From Cryptomeria japonica (taxonomy: Eukaryota > Streptophyta > Pinopsida > Cupressales > Cupressaceae), in NCBI RefSeq assembly GCF_030272615.1, contig NC_081409.1, positions 21,268,260 through 21,332,259 of the forward strand: a stretch of DNA of 64,000 bases. Reading direction: 5' to 3'. Below are positions 1 to 9,749 of the stretch, piece by piece. The position numbers were made by a program, and so were the translations under genes. Numbering within the stretch: position 1 is the first letter of the stretch; every line of letters starts with the position of its first letter. The notes under the pieces are model-generated. The model did no database searches. It was not told the DNA's origin and saw only the letters and a program-made list of their open reading frames with translations.

Positions 1-247
1 GGAAACTGACAAGAAGACATATGCAGATGCTGCTAGAAACCGCCATACAAACTGGTATACTCAATCAATAAATCGGAGACCATACTCAATGCACTGACAT
101 GTAGATCCAAGGAGAAATGCAAGTATTGATCATGAAGGATTCACAAGAGTTAGCAGCATGAAAAGAAGACCCCAAATGAGGCAGTTGTTTGCAGGTTCAA
201 GACAACCTAACCGGTATGTTCCAAATTTTCATGGTTATTGTCACCGT
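1..247 (+). pseudogene. gag fragment cut at its zinc knuckle by the chromovirus LTR
   Basis: Frame 2 reads through almost the whole stretch with one stop near 100. It is basic (an MKRRPQMRQ stretch) and ends in RYVPNFHGYCHR, which looks like the lead-in and first residues of a CCHC zinc knuckle. The same layout, a basic linker and then an aromatic-rich lead-in to the knuckle, occurs in the gag at 41762-43195. The frame stops exactly where the LTR at 248 begins, so this is most likely the left half of a gag gene split by that insertion. The right half is not seen after 14831, where the 3' LTR is truncated. Assignment to a copia-style gag is inference from composition. Confidence 0.5.
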
Positions 248-1864
248 TGGTGCAGGAGCGCCTAGGACTTAGGCTTATAGGGTTTTCTCAACTTTGGCTT
301 GTACTAACCTTAGCCAAGTCAAGTACTCAATAAGCACTCCAAGAGGGTCCAAAGAGTAAGTGTGATGAGTAAAATGTAGGCCTAGATTGAGTTACTTCTT
401 CTTAGGTTTGCATTTTCTGCATAGGTAGTGGTTTGAGTAGTAAATTGACCTTCTTGATGGTCAAAAGTGGCAAAAATTGGTATAAGCATTAGGGAGCGTT
501 AAAATGGTCTTAGGAATACTTGAAAAGTCATGAGTAATGACTTAGAATAGGTTTCATAGATTAGAAAAGCAAAAAGTGCAAAGTTGCAAAAAGTTGTCAT
601 GACAATTTTGGTCCTAAATTGTTTAGCGATGGAGTTAGGGATAGCTCAATGCCCTAGAATGCCTCCACACATAGGGAAGACTATAAAAACCTTCTCTTGC
701 ATGGTTACCAAGGCTTGAGTTTTGTTTTTGTAAGATCAACAATCTGAAACTACTCATTTTCAGACTGTTTGATATCATTTTGGCTTATTTTCCTCATATT
801 GTGCATACAAATGGATTGAATCCATTGATCCAATAACCGATTGAGTTTCTTTGGTTTGTTTCAGATTTATTAGTTTCATTTCAAGCTTTGTAGTTAGGTT
901 GTATTAGTGTTTTCATTGCTTTGTTTGCAAACAGCCAGTTTTGGCTTGTAAATAGCACATTTGTGTAAAATGGTTGCCCCATGAAATCCCTTCGTGCTAC
1001 CATCACGGACTATTGGGACATGGAAGGCAACCACTTGTACAGTGTACATATGCAGGGACAAGTTCTGAATATGAATTTTGATATGACTGTCACCTTGTTC
1101 TAGGCGAGTCCAGGAGCAACCCGACGAGAGAAGACATGATGAATTTGGAGTGTAAAGAGAAGGGGCGAATGCAAGACCACAATCTAACCTTTTGGAGGGC
1201 TCCATGAAGTTCATACAAAGTTGCCTATGCAAGGGGAATCCTTGATAAGACCATTTCATGCTCATTTTCCAAACTTGACTAGTAACTGCCAATTAGAAGG
1301 CCTAGAAACCCTTCAAACCCCTCATTTTTGGGTTAGGGAATTGTACGGTGGGTTGAGAAACCAAAACCACTGAACTCTCTTGGGGATAGGTGTATCATTG
1401 AAGAATATCAAACCTTGTTGCAGGGTCTTTTGGACAGTTTTCCTCTAAGCCCTTGAAAACCAAATTTTGGAGGCTTGATAGGGCTCATTTCCTTGTAGCC
1501 CTTTTCTAGGCAAAATGGTGAAATCGGTAAGAAGGATAATGGATGCAAACCTCAAATGGACCCAAAAGGTATTCAAATCATGTTAGAAGCCACCTCCGCA
1601 CCTCTACATCAACTCAAAACAGTAGAAGGTCAAATTGACAAGTTGAAGCCAAGACAACCATAATGAGCACATGGGAAAGATTGGGAATTGGTAGGGTTCC
1701 TAGTTAAACACTTGAAGAAAACACCTTGAGATTGACAAGAAGCAATCCCTAGAAGAGATTGAGAAGGAATTGGAGGTATTAGAGCATAGCTAGACCTGGA
1801 GAGTTGGTGGAATTGAGCAACACCAGCTAGGTGAAGTGTGAGCAAGCTAGGTGAACCCCCATCA
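248..1864 (+). repeat. 5' LTR of the chromovirus
   Basis: It begins TGGTGCAGG and ends in CATCA just before the primer site, giving about 1,617 bp with TG...CA ends. The first 185 bp align with 14633-14831. A TATA-like actataaaaacc near 680 is a candidate promoter for the element. Open frames inside it on the minus strand have no recognisable domain and look incidental. Confidence 0.85.
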
Positions 1865-1867
1865 AAT

Positions 1868-1880
1868 TGGTATCAGAGCC
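1868..1880 (+). other. Primer binding site, initiator tRNA-Met type
   Basis: TGGTATCAGAGCC lies three bases after the LTR end. It is the standard plant retroelement primer site complementary to the 3' end of initiator tRNA-Met. Confidence 0.9.
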
Positions 1881-1938
1881 TATAAGATTTGGGCTAGGTG
1901 AGTAGATATCCTCAGTGGAATCTTTAGGAGACAACAGC

Positions 1939-2874
1939 ATGGTGACCAATGCAAAGTTAGCAAAGAAAGTGGATGATCAGGAGGAAGAAAATAGACTCCT
2001 GAAGGAGAAGTTGCTTGAATTGGAGAGTAAGCTTGGTGAGGTTGAAACCAAGGCAGATGAAGTGTTGGTAAAGGTTGAAGGAGTAGAAGGGAAGGGTAAA
2101 GAAGTGTCAGAGATAGACAAAGTACTTGAACCTGATCCTGTCTTAGAACAAGAACCCTTCTTAAAGGCATTGAAGGCCTTAAGTGGTAAATCACTAGAAG
2201 TATTGTCATTGTTCACTGGTAAGATGGAGGCAGAAGTGGTCCTAGAATGGATAGAAGGCATGGAGAACCATTTTGAATGTGAAGGCATAACTGAAGCCCA
2301 AAGAGTCAAAGTAGCCAAGTCAAGGATGAGAGGAGTTGCTCTCACATGGTGGAAATTTGTGCAAGATGAGAGAAAGAAAATGGGCAAAGCACCCATCTCT
2401 TCTTGGAAGGGGATGTTAGTCAAAATCAAAGAAGTCTATCTCCCTGATGACTATGAAGTGCAAATTCATAGGAAAAGGCAAAACTTAAGACAAAAATACC
2501 TTGATGTCAGTAGTTATACAGAGGAGCTCCATAAAATTAGCCTTAGATCTCATGCGGTGGAAGAAGAGAGTCTCAAAGTTGCTAGGTACCTAAATGGTCT
2601 ATGGTGGAACATCCAAGAAGAAATCAATTTAATGAGTCCAAAGATAGTTCATCAAACCTATCAACTTGCCCTTAAGGTGGAAGAAAAACTGAAAAGAAGA
2701 CATGACTGAACTAGCAATAGGGGCAGTGGTAGAGGAAAAGACAATAGAGGCCACAGGCGAGGCTTTGGAGGAAGATGTTTTGAACAAAGAACACAAGGTG
2801 AGTCTAAACTCACTTAGCAGCAAGAGAGTGGCACTACTAAAGGAGGATTCAATACAAGAAGAGGATCAAACATT
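1939..2874 (+). pseudogene. gag (capsid part) of the chromovirus, interrupted
   Basis: The open frame runs from 1915, but its first codon there is GTG; the first ATG is 1939. An N-terminal, Glu/Lys-rich coiled-coil-like segment of roughly 70 residues is followed by a Retrotrans_gag-type core (ALTWWKF near the middle, then YLNGLWWNIQEEI). The frame stops at TGA 2707. In the same phase it continues as an Arg/Gly-rich linker (SNRGSGRGKDNRGHRRGFGG) with a further stop, up to the nested insertion at 2880. The zinc knuckle lies on the other side of that insertion at about 10994. The role in the intact family is assembly of the virus-like particle and RNA packaging. Confidence 0.85.
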
Positions 2875-2879
2875 GGTTT
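2875..2879 (+). repeat. Target-site duplication ggttt (pair at 10940-10944)
   Basis: ggttt precedes the LTR start at 2880 and is repeated directly after the LTR end at 10939. The five-base direct repeat proves that the nested Tat-like element inserted here as a unit. Confidence 0.95.
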
Positions 2880-4170
2880 TGTAGCGTCATAAAATTGTGA
2901 CACTTGCAATTTCGACTGCATTTGGGTCTTCACAATGGCGGCGCAACGTTGAACCTGAATGGAGACCCCGAAACCTATTTACGACATCAAAAACTGCGTC
3001 TTTCTGCACCTTGGCCTGATCCTCCTTGCACCCTGCTGTCCCGGGAGGTGGGACCATGGCGCCCAGCACCCTGGTCCTTCAGGACCATGGCGCCCAGCGC
3101 TCTGGTCCTTCAAGACCATGGCGCCTAGCGCCTTGGTCCCTCAGGACCATGGCACCCAGCGCCCTGGTCCCTGGCCCTATTTTGGGCCCGGTCTCTTGTT
3201 GGGCATCGGGTCTTCAAGTTTGCAATTTGGAAAATAATGCTCCTAGGTTGGCCTAAGGTCAGAAAAATCAGTCTCCTAACCCTAATTAACAAGTATATAA
3301 ACTACATTTCCCCTCCCAAAAAGGAGAGGAAAAACATATGTGTGCAAGAGGCGGAAGCGATAGGCAAACATTCAAACATTCAAACATTCAAGCATTCAAG
3401 CATTCCTTCAAGCAATTGAGCATTCCAAGTCTCCATTCAAGGCTAGGTGTTGCATTCAAGACAAGGATTCAACCATTGAAGAGGAAATCACCTACAACAT
3501 GCAACATACAACATCATTACACCTTCGCATGTAAGAATACAAACATTCTTACAACAAGGTATCAGTACTTGATTACATTACAAACATTTACATTTACAGC
3601 ATTCTCATTTCTTGGTTAATTCCAAAACCGGGGTTTGACCTGAAGGCAAACCCCTAATCCCTAACCCCCCAATCGTCCTCTCTTTTCTGTGTGTAGGTTG
3701 CAGGTACGCGGCTGTAATTGAAGATCTGGAATCCTTGTGCAGAGACGAACAGATCCCCCTTCGTTTCGCGGATTTTTCGGAGGACCGTGTGCACTTCGGG
3801 CGCCATCGTCCTGTCAACTTTCGCTCAAACTTGCAGGACAGCATCGTCTCGACATTTTACTGCTGATTTTAGGTCCGTAGTTTCATCCCACGTCCCTATC
3901 TCCATCTACAAGCGAATCTTTCTTACTTTTACATACATTCCTAGTTCAATCCTTCTATCTACATTCTTTACAAAAGAGGGTATCCTTGCTGTCACAACCC
4001 TTGAAACTCATTTAGAATTCAATCTTGCATTGTGTGGGATTGGATCTTGTGGGTTTCAACCCCTCTTTTGAATGTAAAGTCCCTCCTAAGTGAAAACCGT
4101 CAATCCTAGTGACCTCCTTTCTCTCTCCATGGAGTGGGGGAACACCTAGGGTTCAATTTTCCGCTTTACA
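2880..4170 (+). repeat. 5' LTR of the Tat-like element (1,291 bp)
   Basis: It aligns end to end with 9750-10939. The 101-bp length difference is accounted for by three extra 31-bp minisatellite units and one extra 8-bp unit (caagcatt) in a caaacatt/caagcatt run near 3366-3410. A TATA-like aagtatataaac lies near 3291. Most base differences seen between the two LTRs are C/T or G/A transitions, as expected for methylated repeats. Confidence 0.95.
3053..3173 (+). repeat. 31-bp minisatellite, about 4 units, each with CCATGG
   Basis: Units start at 3053, 3084, 3115 and 3146 with accatggc followed by gcccagc...ctggtcc. The 3' LTR has only one unit, at 9923. Overlapping open frames across this block come from the GC-rich repeat and are not genes. 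Confidence 0.95.
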
Positions 4171-4173
4171 TTT

Positions 4174-4191
4174 TGGTGAACCCAACGTGAA
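4174..4191 (+). other. Probable primer binding site of the Tat-like element
   Basis: TGGTGAACCCAACGTGAA begins three bases after the 5' LTR end, starting with the TGG expected opposite a tRNA CCA end. The tRNA species was not identified. Confidence 0.6.
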
Positions 4192-5546
4192 CATCCTAAT
4201 TCTGATTATTCATCGTTAGATCTGAAAAATTGGCTTCCTTAATTACATTTCCATGTTTGATCTTTTGCAAATTTTAGAGGTTAATGGCATAAAAACCCTA
4301 AATTTTCTTTTCAGTAATTGAGCTTGTGAAATGTTTAATTGTTAATGCTTGTTTTAGATCTACCCTTCTATTGCAAATTGTCAATTCATAGTTGTGCTTT
4401 AATTCTGAAAATTAAGTGGTTAAGTGTCAAAACCCTAATTTTTAAAACCCTCTTGATTCAACATTTGACCAATGATTTCACTGATCAAAACACCTCCAAA
4501 TCGGCTGTAACTTTGGATTCCGCAACAAAATCACAATATCTCTCATCCCTGAAAATTTTGAAAAAAGTTGCGAGGACCGTGTGCACTCCGAGCGCCATCG
4601 TCCCCGACATTTTTTCTGAAATTTCGAGAGCTAGATCTTACTGTTTTTTTCTGCTAGAATCCAAAATCTTGGCTGATTTCATCAATTCTAACACTTTCAA
4701 AATTAAAGTCAAAGTTGGTCTAGTGATTGCTTGGATTAAGGCTTATAATCATTCAAAAACTATTGAAATTGAAATTTTGTGCTAAAATTGTGTTTCTAAC
4801 AGTCCTAAATCTGAAAAGTGTGTTGGCATTCATTCGAAGTTTCAGTGCTTTATTCAAATTTTTTGCAATTTGTGACTTTTGAAATTAAGTGTTCAATTGC
4901 AACAACCTTGATTTCCACTTTCAAATTTGAATTTTGCATGAAATTGAGTCAACTTTCAAATTTCAAAGCTTGCATTGCTTTTAGGACTTTTCAAAATCAT
5001 AAAATTCAAAATTTCAGTTTCCCTCTCTATTTCAAAATTCAAATTTTGCATTCTTCAACAATCTTGGTAGGGTTCAATTTTGAGATTGCAACTTTAATTT
5101 GGCCTATCTACAGATCGTAAAATCACTCAATTTTTTCAGATTAGCTTTAAAATCATCATAACGTTCATCCCTGAAAATTTTGAAAAAAGTTGCGAGGACC
5201 GTGTGCACTCCGTTCGCCACAGTCCCCGACATTTTTTCTGAAACTTCGGGAGATTGTCATGATTGCATTTAACAGCTTAAATCTAAGAGATTGGCTGATT
5301 TTATTGAAATTTTCTACCTCTAAATTCGAAAATAAATTCAAAATTCAAGATTTCAATTTTCAAGATAACAATTAAAATTAAGTGCTACCCCCCTTTGGCC
5401 CTAATTTTCAATTGTGCCTACCTTTCTTGGAAGTTGTGTTTCCCTCTTCTTTCACAAAATTCAAATTGGATAATCATTATCTCATTGTTCAATTTTGTCA
5501 ACTTTATTTTCAAAATTCAAAATCTCTCTCTCTCTCTCTCTAGTGC
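4192..5546 (+). other. Long AT-rich leader of the Tat-like element with two copies of an internal motif
   Basis: About 1.35 kb without a credible gene. A segment beginning gaaaaaagttgcgaggaccg occurs at about 4560 and 5181, each followed by tgtgcactccg and ccccgacattttttctgaaa. The core gaggaccgtgtgcact is also in both LTRs. A CT run (about 5523-5540) ends just before the start codon at 5547. Long leaders are usual in Tat elements; a packaging or translation role is possible but not shown. Confidence 0.75.
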
Positions 5547-8500
5547 ATGAGTTTTACAACAATAAGCCCTACTTACATTATTCCCGTTAGACGAAGCCTT
5601 AGAATTAAGTCTTTCCAAGGTTTAATTACCGAGGAGATGGAACCTAATTTGAATGGCCTTTTTAACGAGCACATGGGTAATTCCTCTAATCCTCTTAATG
5701 ATGAAGAATCTCTTCGTGAGGTTTTTGTAGAACAACTTTCGAAATTGGATAACCAATTTGATGATTTTCAGCAATGGATGTCTCAAGAATACCCCGATAG
5801 TCAAGCTCTTTCATTAATTGAGGGTCTAAAACGTATGGTTCAAAGTGATAAGAATGGAATTGATATTTTACGTAGTATTGCACACATTGTGGATTCGAAT
5901 GTGATGCCTATGAAGAGTTGTGCCGAAACTTTAGGTTATACACAACCTCCTACTCAAGTCAATCATTCTACCCCTTTGACAACTTCTATTGCTAGTATAC
6001 CTACTTTTACATCAAACATAATGACTACTTCAATACAAAACATTCCACCTATGATCACCAGTCGTGGGGGCAATCCTTCTTCTTCAATCAACCCTCTTCC
6101 TTCATTCAATCTGACTTCTTCATTCATTCCTTCAATGAGTGTCCCTATTACATCTCCACAAATGAACATGACGCAAGGGGGCAATTCATTTAACCATTCC
6201 ATTCCTCCTTGTAGTGTTCCTTCTTTCCAATCATCTCCTATGACTAACTATCATAGTGTCCCGCCACCTTACTCTCAATCAATACCTTCTTTCGATAACA
6301 TAATACCTCCATCACAATCTAACATGTCTAATATGAACTCTTCGACTGAAACGACCATTAACAATCTTGCACAAACTGTCTCTTCTTTACAGCAACAAAT
6401 TTCCTCTATGAATCAATCTAAGTTTAGTGTGCCCACATTTGATGTTGCGAGCCCACTTTCTCTTGACATTGTTCGAGCTATCCCCCCTAAGCATGTTGAA
6501 GTCCCGCAATTGGAGCTTTATAATGGTAAAGGTGATCCTCTAACACATGTTAAGACCTTTCAAACAATATGTACCAATTTTGCTCATGACCAAAGGTTGC
6601 TTGCAAAACTGTTTACTAGAACATTAAGAGATAAGGCTCTACAATGGTATTTCCCGTTGCCTTCATGTTCTATTACTTCTTTCCAACAACTTGCAAATGC
6701 TTTTATTCAACAATTTCAAAACAATATAAGTCCTAAAGTTACTTTGATTGATTTAATGCATTGTAAACAAGGTGTTAAAGAAAAAGTGACTGATTTCATT
6801 GGTAGATATAAGCATTTGTGTGCTCAAATTTCTTTTCCAGTACCTGACAATGATATTCAAAGAATTTTTATTTCTAATTTACAAAAAGATATTAGAGAAA
6901 AACTTCTGTTTTCTGAGTTTACTTCTTTCCAACAGTTGTGTGCAACTCTTCATGATTATCAACTAACTGTGAGTCAAATGGAACAAGCAAATCTTATGGC
7001 TCCGAGTGATAAGGGTGATAGTAGTCAACAACCATTTGGGAAGTTTAAACCGAACAGAGAGTTCATTAAGTTCAATGAAAACATCACCAACAACAATGTG
7101 AATGCAGCATCAGGTGTGCCTCATATTTCTAAGTTTTTCAAGAAAGAAAGAGAGTTTACTCCTTTGAATGATTCATTGCATAGTATTATGAATAAGTTAT
7201 TGGAACAAAATGTGCTTACCCTCCCTCCTATAAAGCAAATAGATCCTGCAAAGATTAATTCACCCTATTTTGATAACAAATCTTTTTGTCAATTTCATCG
7301 TCAACCTGGGCATGATACTGAAAAATGTTTTGCTTTAAAGGGTAAAATTCAAGATTTGATTGATAATAATACTATCTCTGTTTCAGGTGTGAATGATAAA
7401 GGCAACACATCTGTAGCTCCTCCTAACCAAAATCTTGAGATTTTTACTGATCCATTACCTTCTCATACCTCTAATGTGATTGAGACTAATGATTCCTCTT
7501 TCTCACCCGATAGTCTTGTGTCTATGACTCCGAATGTGATTAACTTTGTAGAGCAGCAGAAAATCCCTAAAGAACCTTCCATCACATTTGATTCCAGTGA
7601 AACTATCAGGGCACCTGATGGTCCTTTATATATAGTTGCAAAAGTCAAGAATACACCTTGCCGTGGAGTGCTTATTGATCCTTCTTGTATGGTTAATGTC
7701 ATTACTGAAGAATTTCTTTTTACTTTGCAATTGAATCAAGTGATCTATGACAAAACAAATGTGGTTGTGAAATTATTTGATGCATTTTCTTCTCCTGCAA
7801 TTGGTTCTATTACATTACCTATTGAGGTCCATAACAAATCCCTTGATGTGAGATTTGCTATTATTCCATCATCCGGACAATTTCGTGTGAAGCTAGGCTA
7901 TCCTTGGCTATCTTCCATGAAAGCTATTGCTTCTCCTATTCACAAGTGTTTGAAATTTCCCCATTATGGTGAAGTTGTTACTGTCAATCATAGTCTCTTT
8001 AAACCAGCTGAAAGAACTTCTAGTGTTCCTATTGATTATTTTTGGCCTAAACAATTTCAATCTCTTCCACCGCGAAGTGACCATCTTTTCAAATCTTATC
8101 AAAAGTGGAAAAAAGATATGATCCTATCTCTAAGTGAACCTAGAACACCAAAACTTGATATTCCTATCGTTCTTGAGAAGGAAGTTCTTCCTTTGAAAGA
8201 TAAAACTAATGTCTTTCCTCAAGAAGATTCCCAACCCATCCCTCTGGATGTGACTATGTCTATGACTAATAAACTTTCTAAAGGTAGACCTATACCTCCT
8301 CGTCATGATGGACTTGGTCTCCTTCCTAAACCGGATATTCCTCCTTTATATGGAGCAGTTCCTCCTCCTTCCTCTTATAGAGAGAAGAGACCTTCCTCTT
8401 CTCCTATTATTCAACCTAAGAGACCACAGCCTAAACACCCAAGTCATAAGGATGAGAACATTCCTCCTCCTCAATCTTCTCAACTTCCTACTAAGACTAG

Positions 8501-8996
8501 ACGAAATTGTTCTGCGCGTGAACGCCGACGAAAGTGTCGTCTTAGAGCTCGTGCAGCTGTTGCGCAAACTTTGCAATCCCCAAAAACACCTTCAGCTAGT
8601 ATTATTCCATTTTCTCCTCAGCCGAAAATTGAGCCAAAATCTCCTAAACATAAGATGCATGATGGTTTTGATCCTGTGCGAGTTAAAGATCCTATTTTTA
8701 TAAATCTTGATGATGATATAGATGAAAATGTTATTCATGATGAAAATGTTACTTCTCTTTCTTCTGATAGTGAATATGAATATGTTGACATTGATAACCA
8801 TTTATCTAACGAATTTTCTAAAGCACTTATCCTAGCTCCTAGACAAGAACAACGTGGCTTGGAACATGAAGATAGCCCTTGTTTGGATCTTGTGATAGCT
8901 CCATCTGCTGTGTTGGATGTTCCTCCTCTAGCGTGTTTCCTGCCTTCCCGAAATATTGATCAGCAAGATCGGGGGGTGGATGACGTGCTAGACTAG
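5547..8996 (+). CDS. Large gag/protease-like protein of the Tat-like element
   Basis: An uninterrupted 1,149-codon frame with ATG at 5547, just after a CT run. In order: an unassigned N-terminus; a Ser/Pro/Asn-rich, low-complexity region (about residues 130-310); a Retrotrans_gag-type domain (about 317-475, with DKALQWYF); a knuckle-like CQFHRQPGHDTEKC near 580, the C-x2-H-x4-H-x4-C form seen in Tat elements; a retropepsin-like fold (about 694-815) with LIDPSC where an active enzyme has D-S/T-G, then LGYPWL; and a Pro-rich tail with an Arg-rich patch near 990 (RERRRKCRLRARAAV). The protein should form particles and bind RNA. The protease is probably inactive because the motif Gly is lost. No RT or integrase follows. 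An open frame this long within broken neighbours suggests fairly recent activity or selection. Confidence 0.88.
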   Translation: MSFTTISPTYIIPVRRSLRIKSFQGLITEEMEPNLNGLFNEHMGNSSNPLNDEESLREVFVEQLSKLDNQFDDFQQWMSQEYPDSQALSLIEGLKRMVQSDKNGIDILRSIAHIVDSNVMPMKSCAETLGYTQPPTQVNHSTPLTTSIASIPTFTSNIMTTSIQNIPPMITSRGGNPSSSINPLPSFNLTSSFIPSMSVPITSPQMNMTQGGNSFNHSIPPCSVPSFQSSPMTNYHSVPPPYSQSIPSFDNIIPPSQSNMSNMNSSTETTINNLAQTVSSLQQQISSMNQSKFSVPTFDVASPLSLDIVRAIPPKHVEVPQLELYNGKGDPLTHVKTFQTICTNFAHDQRLLAKLFTRTLRDKALQWYFPLPSCSITSFQQLANAFIQQFQNNISPKVTLIDLMHCKQGVKEKVTDFIGRYKHLCAQISFPVPDNDIQRIFISNLQKDIREKLLFSEFTSFQQLCATLHDYQLTVSQMEQANLMAPSDKGDSSQQPFGKFKPNREFIKFNENITNNNVNAASGVPHISKFFKKEREFTPLNDSLHSIMNKLLEQNVLTLPPIKQIDPAKINSPYFDNKSFCQFHRQPGHDTEKCFALKGKIQDLIDNNTISVSGVNDKGNTSVAPPNQNLEIFTDPLPSHTSNVIETNDSSFSPDSLVSMTPNVINFVEQQKIPKEPSITFDSSETIRAPDGPLYIVAKVKNTPCRGVLIDPSCMVNVITEEFLFTLQLNQVIYDKTNVVVKLFDAFSSPAIGSITLPIEVHNKSLDVRFAIIPSSGQFRVKLGYPWLSSMKAIASPIHKCLKFPHYGEVVTVNHSLFKPAERTSSVPIDYFWPKQFQSLPPRSDHLFKSYQKWKKDMILSLSEPRTPKLDIPIVLEKEVLPLKDKTNVFPQEDSQPIPLDVTMSMTNKLSKGRPIPPRHDGLGLLPKPDIPPLYGAVPPPSSYREKRPSSSPIIQPKRPQPKHPSHKDENIPPPQSSQLPTKTRRNCSARERRRKCRLRARAAVAQTLQSPKTPSASIIPFSPQPKIEPKSPKHKMHDGFDPVRVKDPIFINLDDDIDENVIHDENVTSLSSDSEYEYVDIDNHLSNEFSKALILAPRQEQRGLEHEDSPCLDLVIAPSAVLDVPPLACFLPSRNIDQQDRGVDDVLD

Positions 8997-9749
8997 TTTC
9001 ATTAGCATAGCAAACTCTCTCCTCCTCTCTTGATCTCTTTTGTTACTTCTTCTATGTGTTATTCTCATTCTTCTATTTGTTGTCCTTAGTGTTGTCTACT
9101 TGAGGACGATGCAAAGCATTGAGATCTCTTTTGGTCTCTCTCATGTTGACTCAAAAGACACATGTGTTCCCTTCTTCTAGGTGACCTTCCTTGATTGGGG
9201 AATGAAGAACAATTATGCATACATACATATGATATACATGAATTATCATACAGCATACTGACCCCAAGGAAAACGAAGTCACCTCGTGCTTTGTGTTTTG
9301 TGTCTATTATCCTTGGGTTTATCTCACACTTGGGGGCTAAATCTTTGTGATAACATGCTCCTTTCCCTTCTCATTTCTTATGTGTATCGCTACCTTAAAG
9401 CAATCACCCCCAATGAGGCGTGTGCGATCGCTTTAACGTAGGGGGCATACACTCCATTCATATCTCTTCAAGATACTTGAAAATTTCTTGGCGAACTTAG
9501 CTTTGCCTTGAAAATTTTTGGTATTTTTCTTGCATGACTCATAGTGAGGGAACCTTACTACTGACAGTCATGGTTCTCCCTCATGATCTTCCCTTTTACT
9601 TTGTCAATAGAAGTCATGAGATCCTTAGTCCACTGGGGGTTTGGTGTATCTTGCCTCCTTGACGTGGTGAAAGTCTTTCAATGTTGTTTCCTTGTACTTT
9701 ACCGAAAGTATGGGCGTACGCTTATACTCCCATTAAAGTGGGGGCTAAA
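8997..9749 (+). other. 3' internal region of the Tat-like element with polypurine tract
   Basis: No gene is seen. The tract aaagtgggggctaaa ends directly at the 3' LTR and is the likely plus-strand primer. A near copy, cttgggggctaaat, lies about 410 bp upstream (around 9328-9342), and a third G-run (tagggggcat) occurs near 9440. cattgatgcat-type palindromes and the 9221-9260 catacatacatatg stretch are low-complexity sequence. Confidence 0.7.

Noticed and set aside
894-1292. 132-codon minus-strand frame in the chromovirus LTR
   Set aside because: No domain, not preserved in any second copy that could be compared, and placed inside an LTR.
1915-1938. Gag start at 1915
   Set aside because: The codon there is GTG; the first ATG of the frame is 1939.
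2904-3256. Three overlapping GC-rich frames that look like Pro/Gly/Trp-rich proteins
   Set aside because: They are the three phases of the 31-bp minisatellite inside an LTR.
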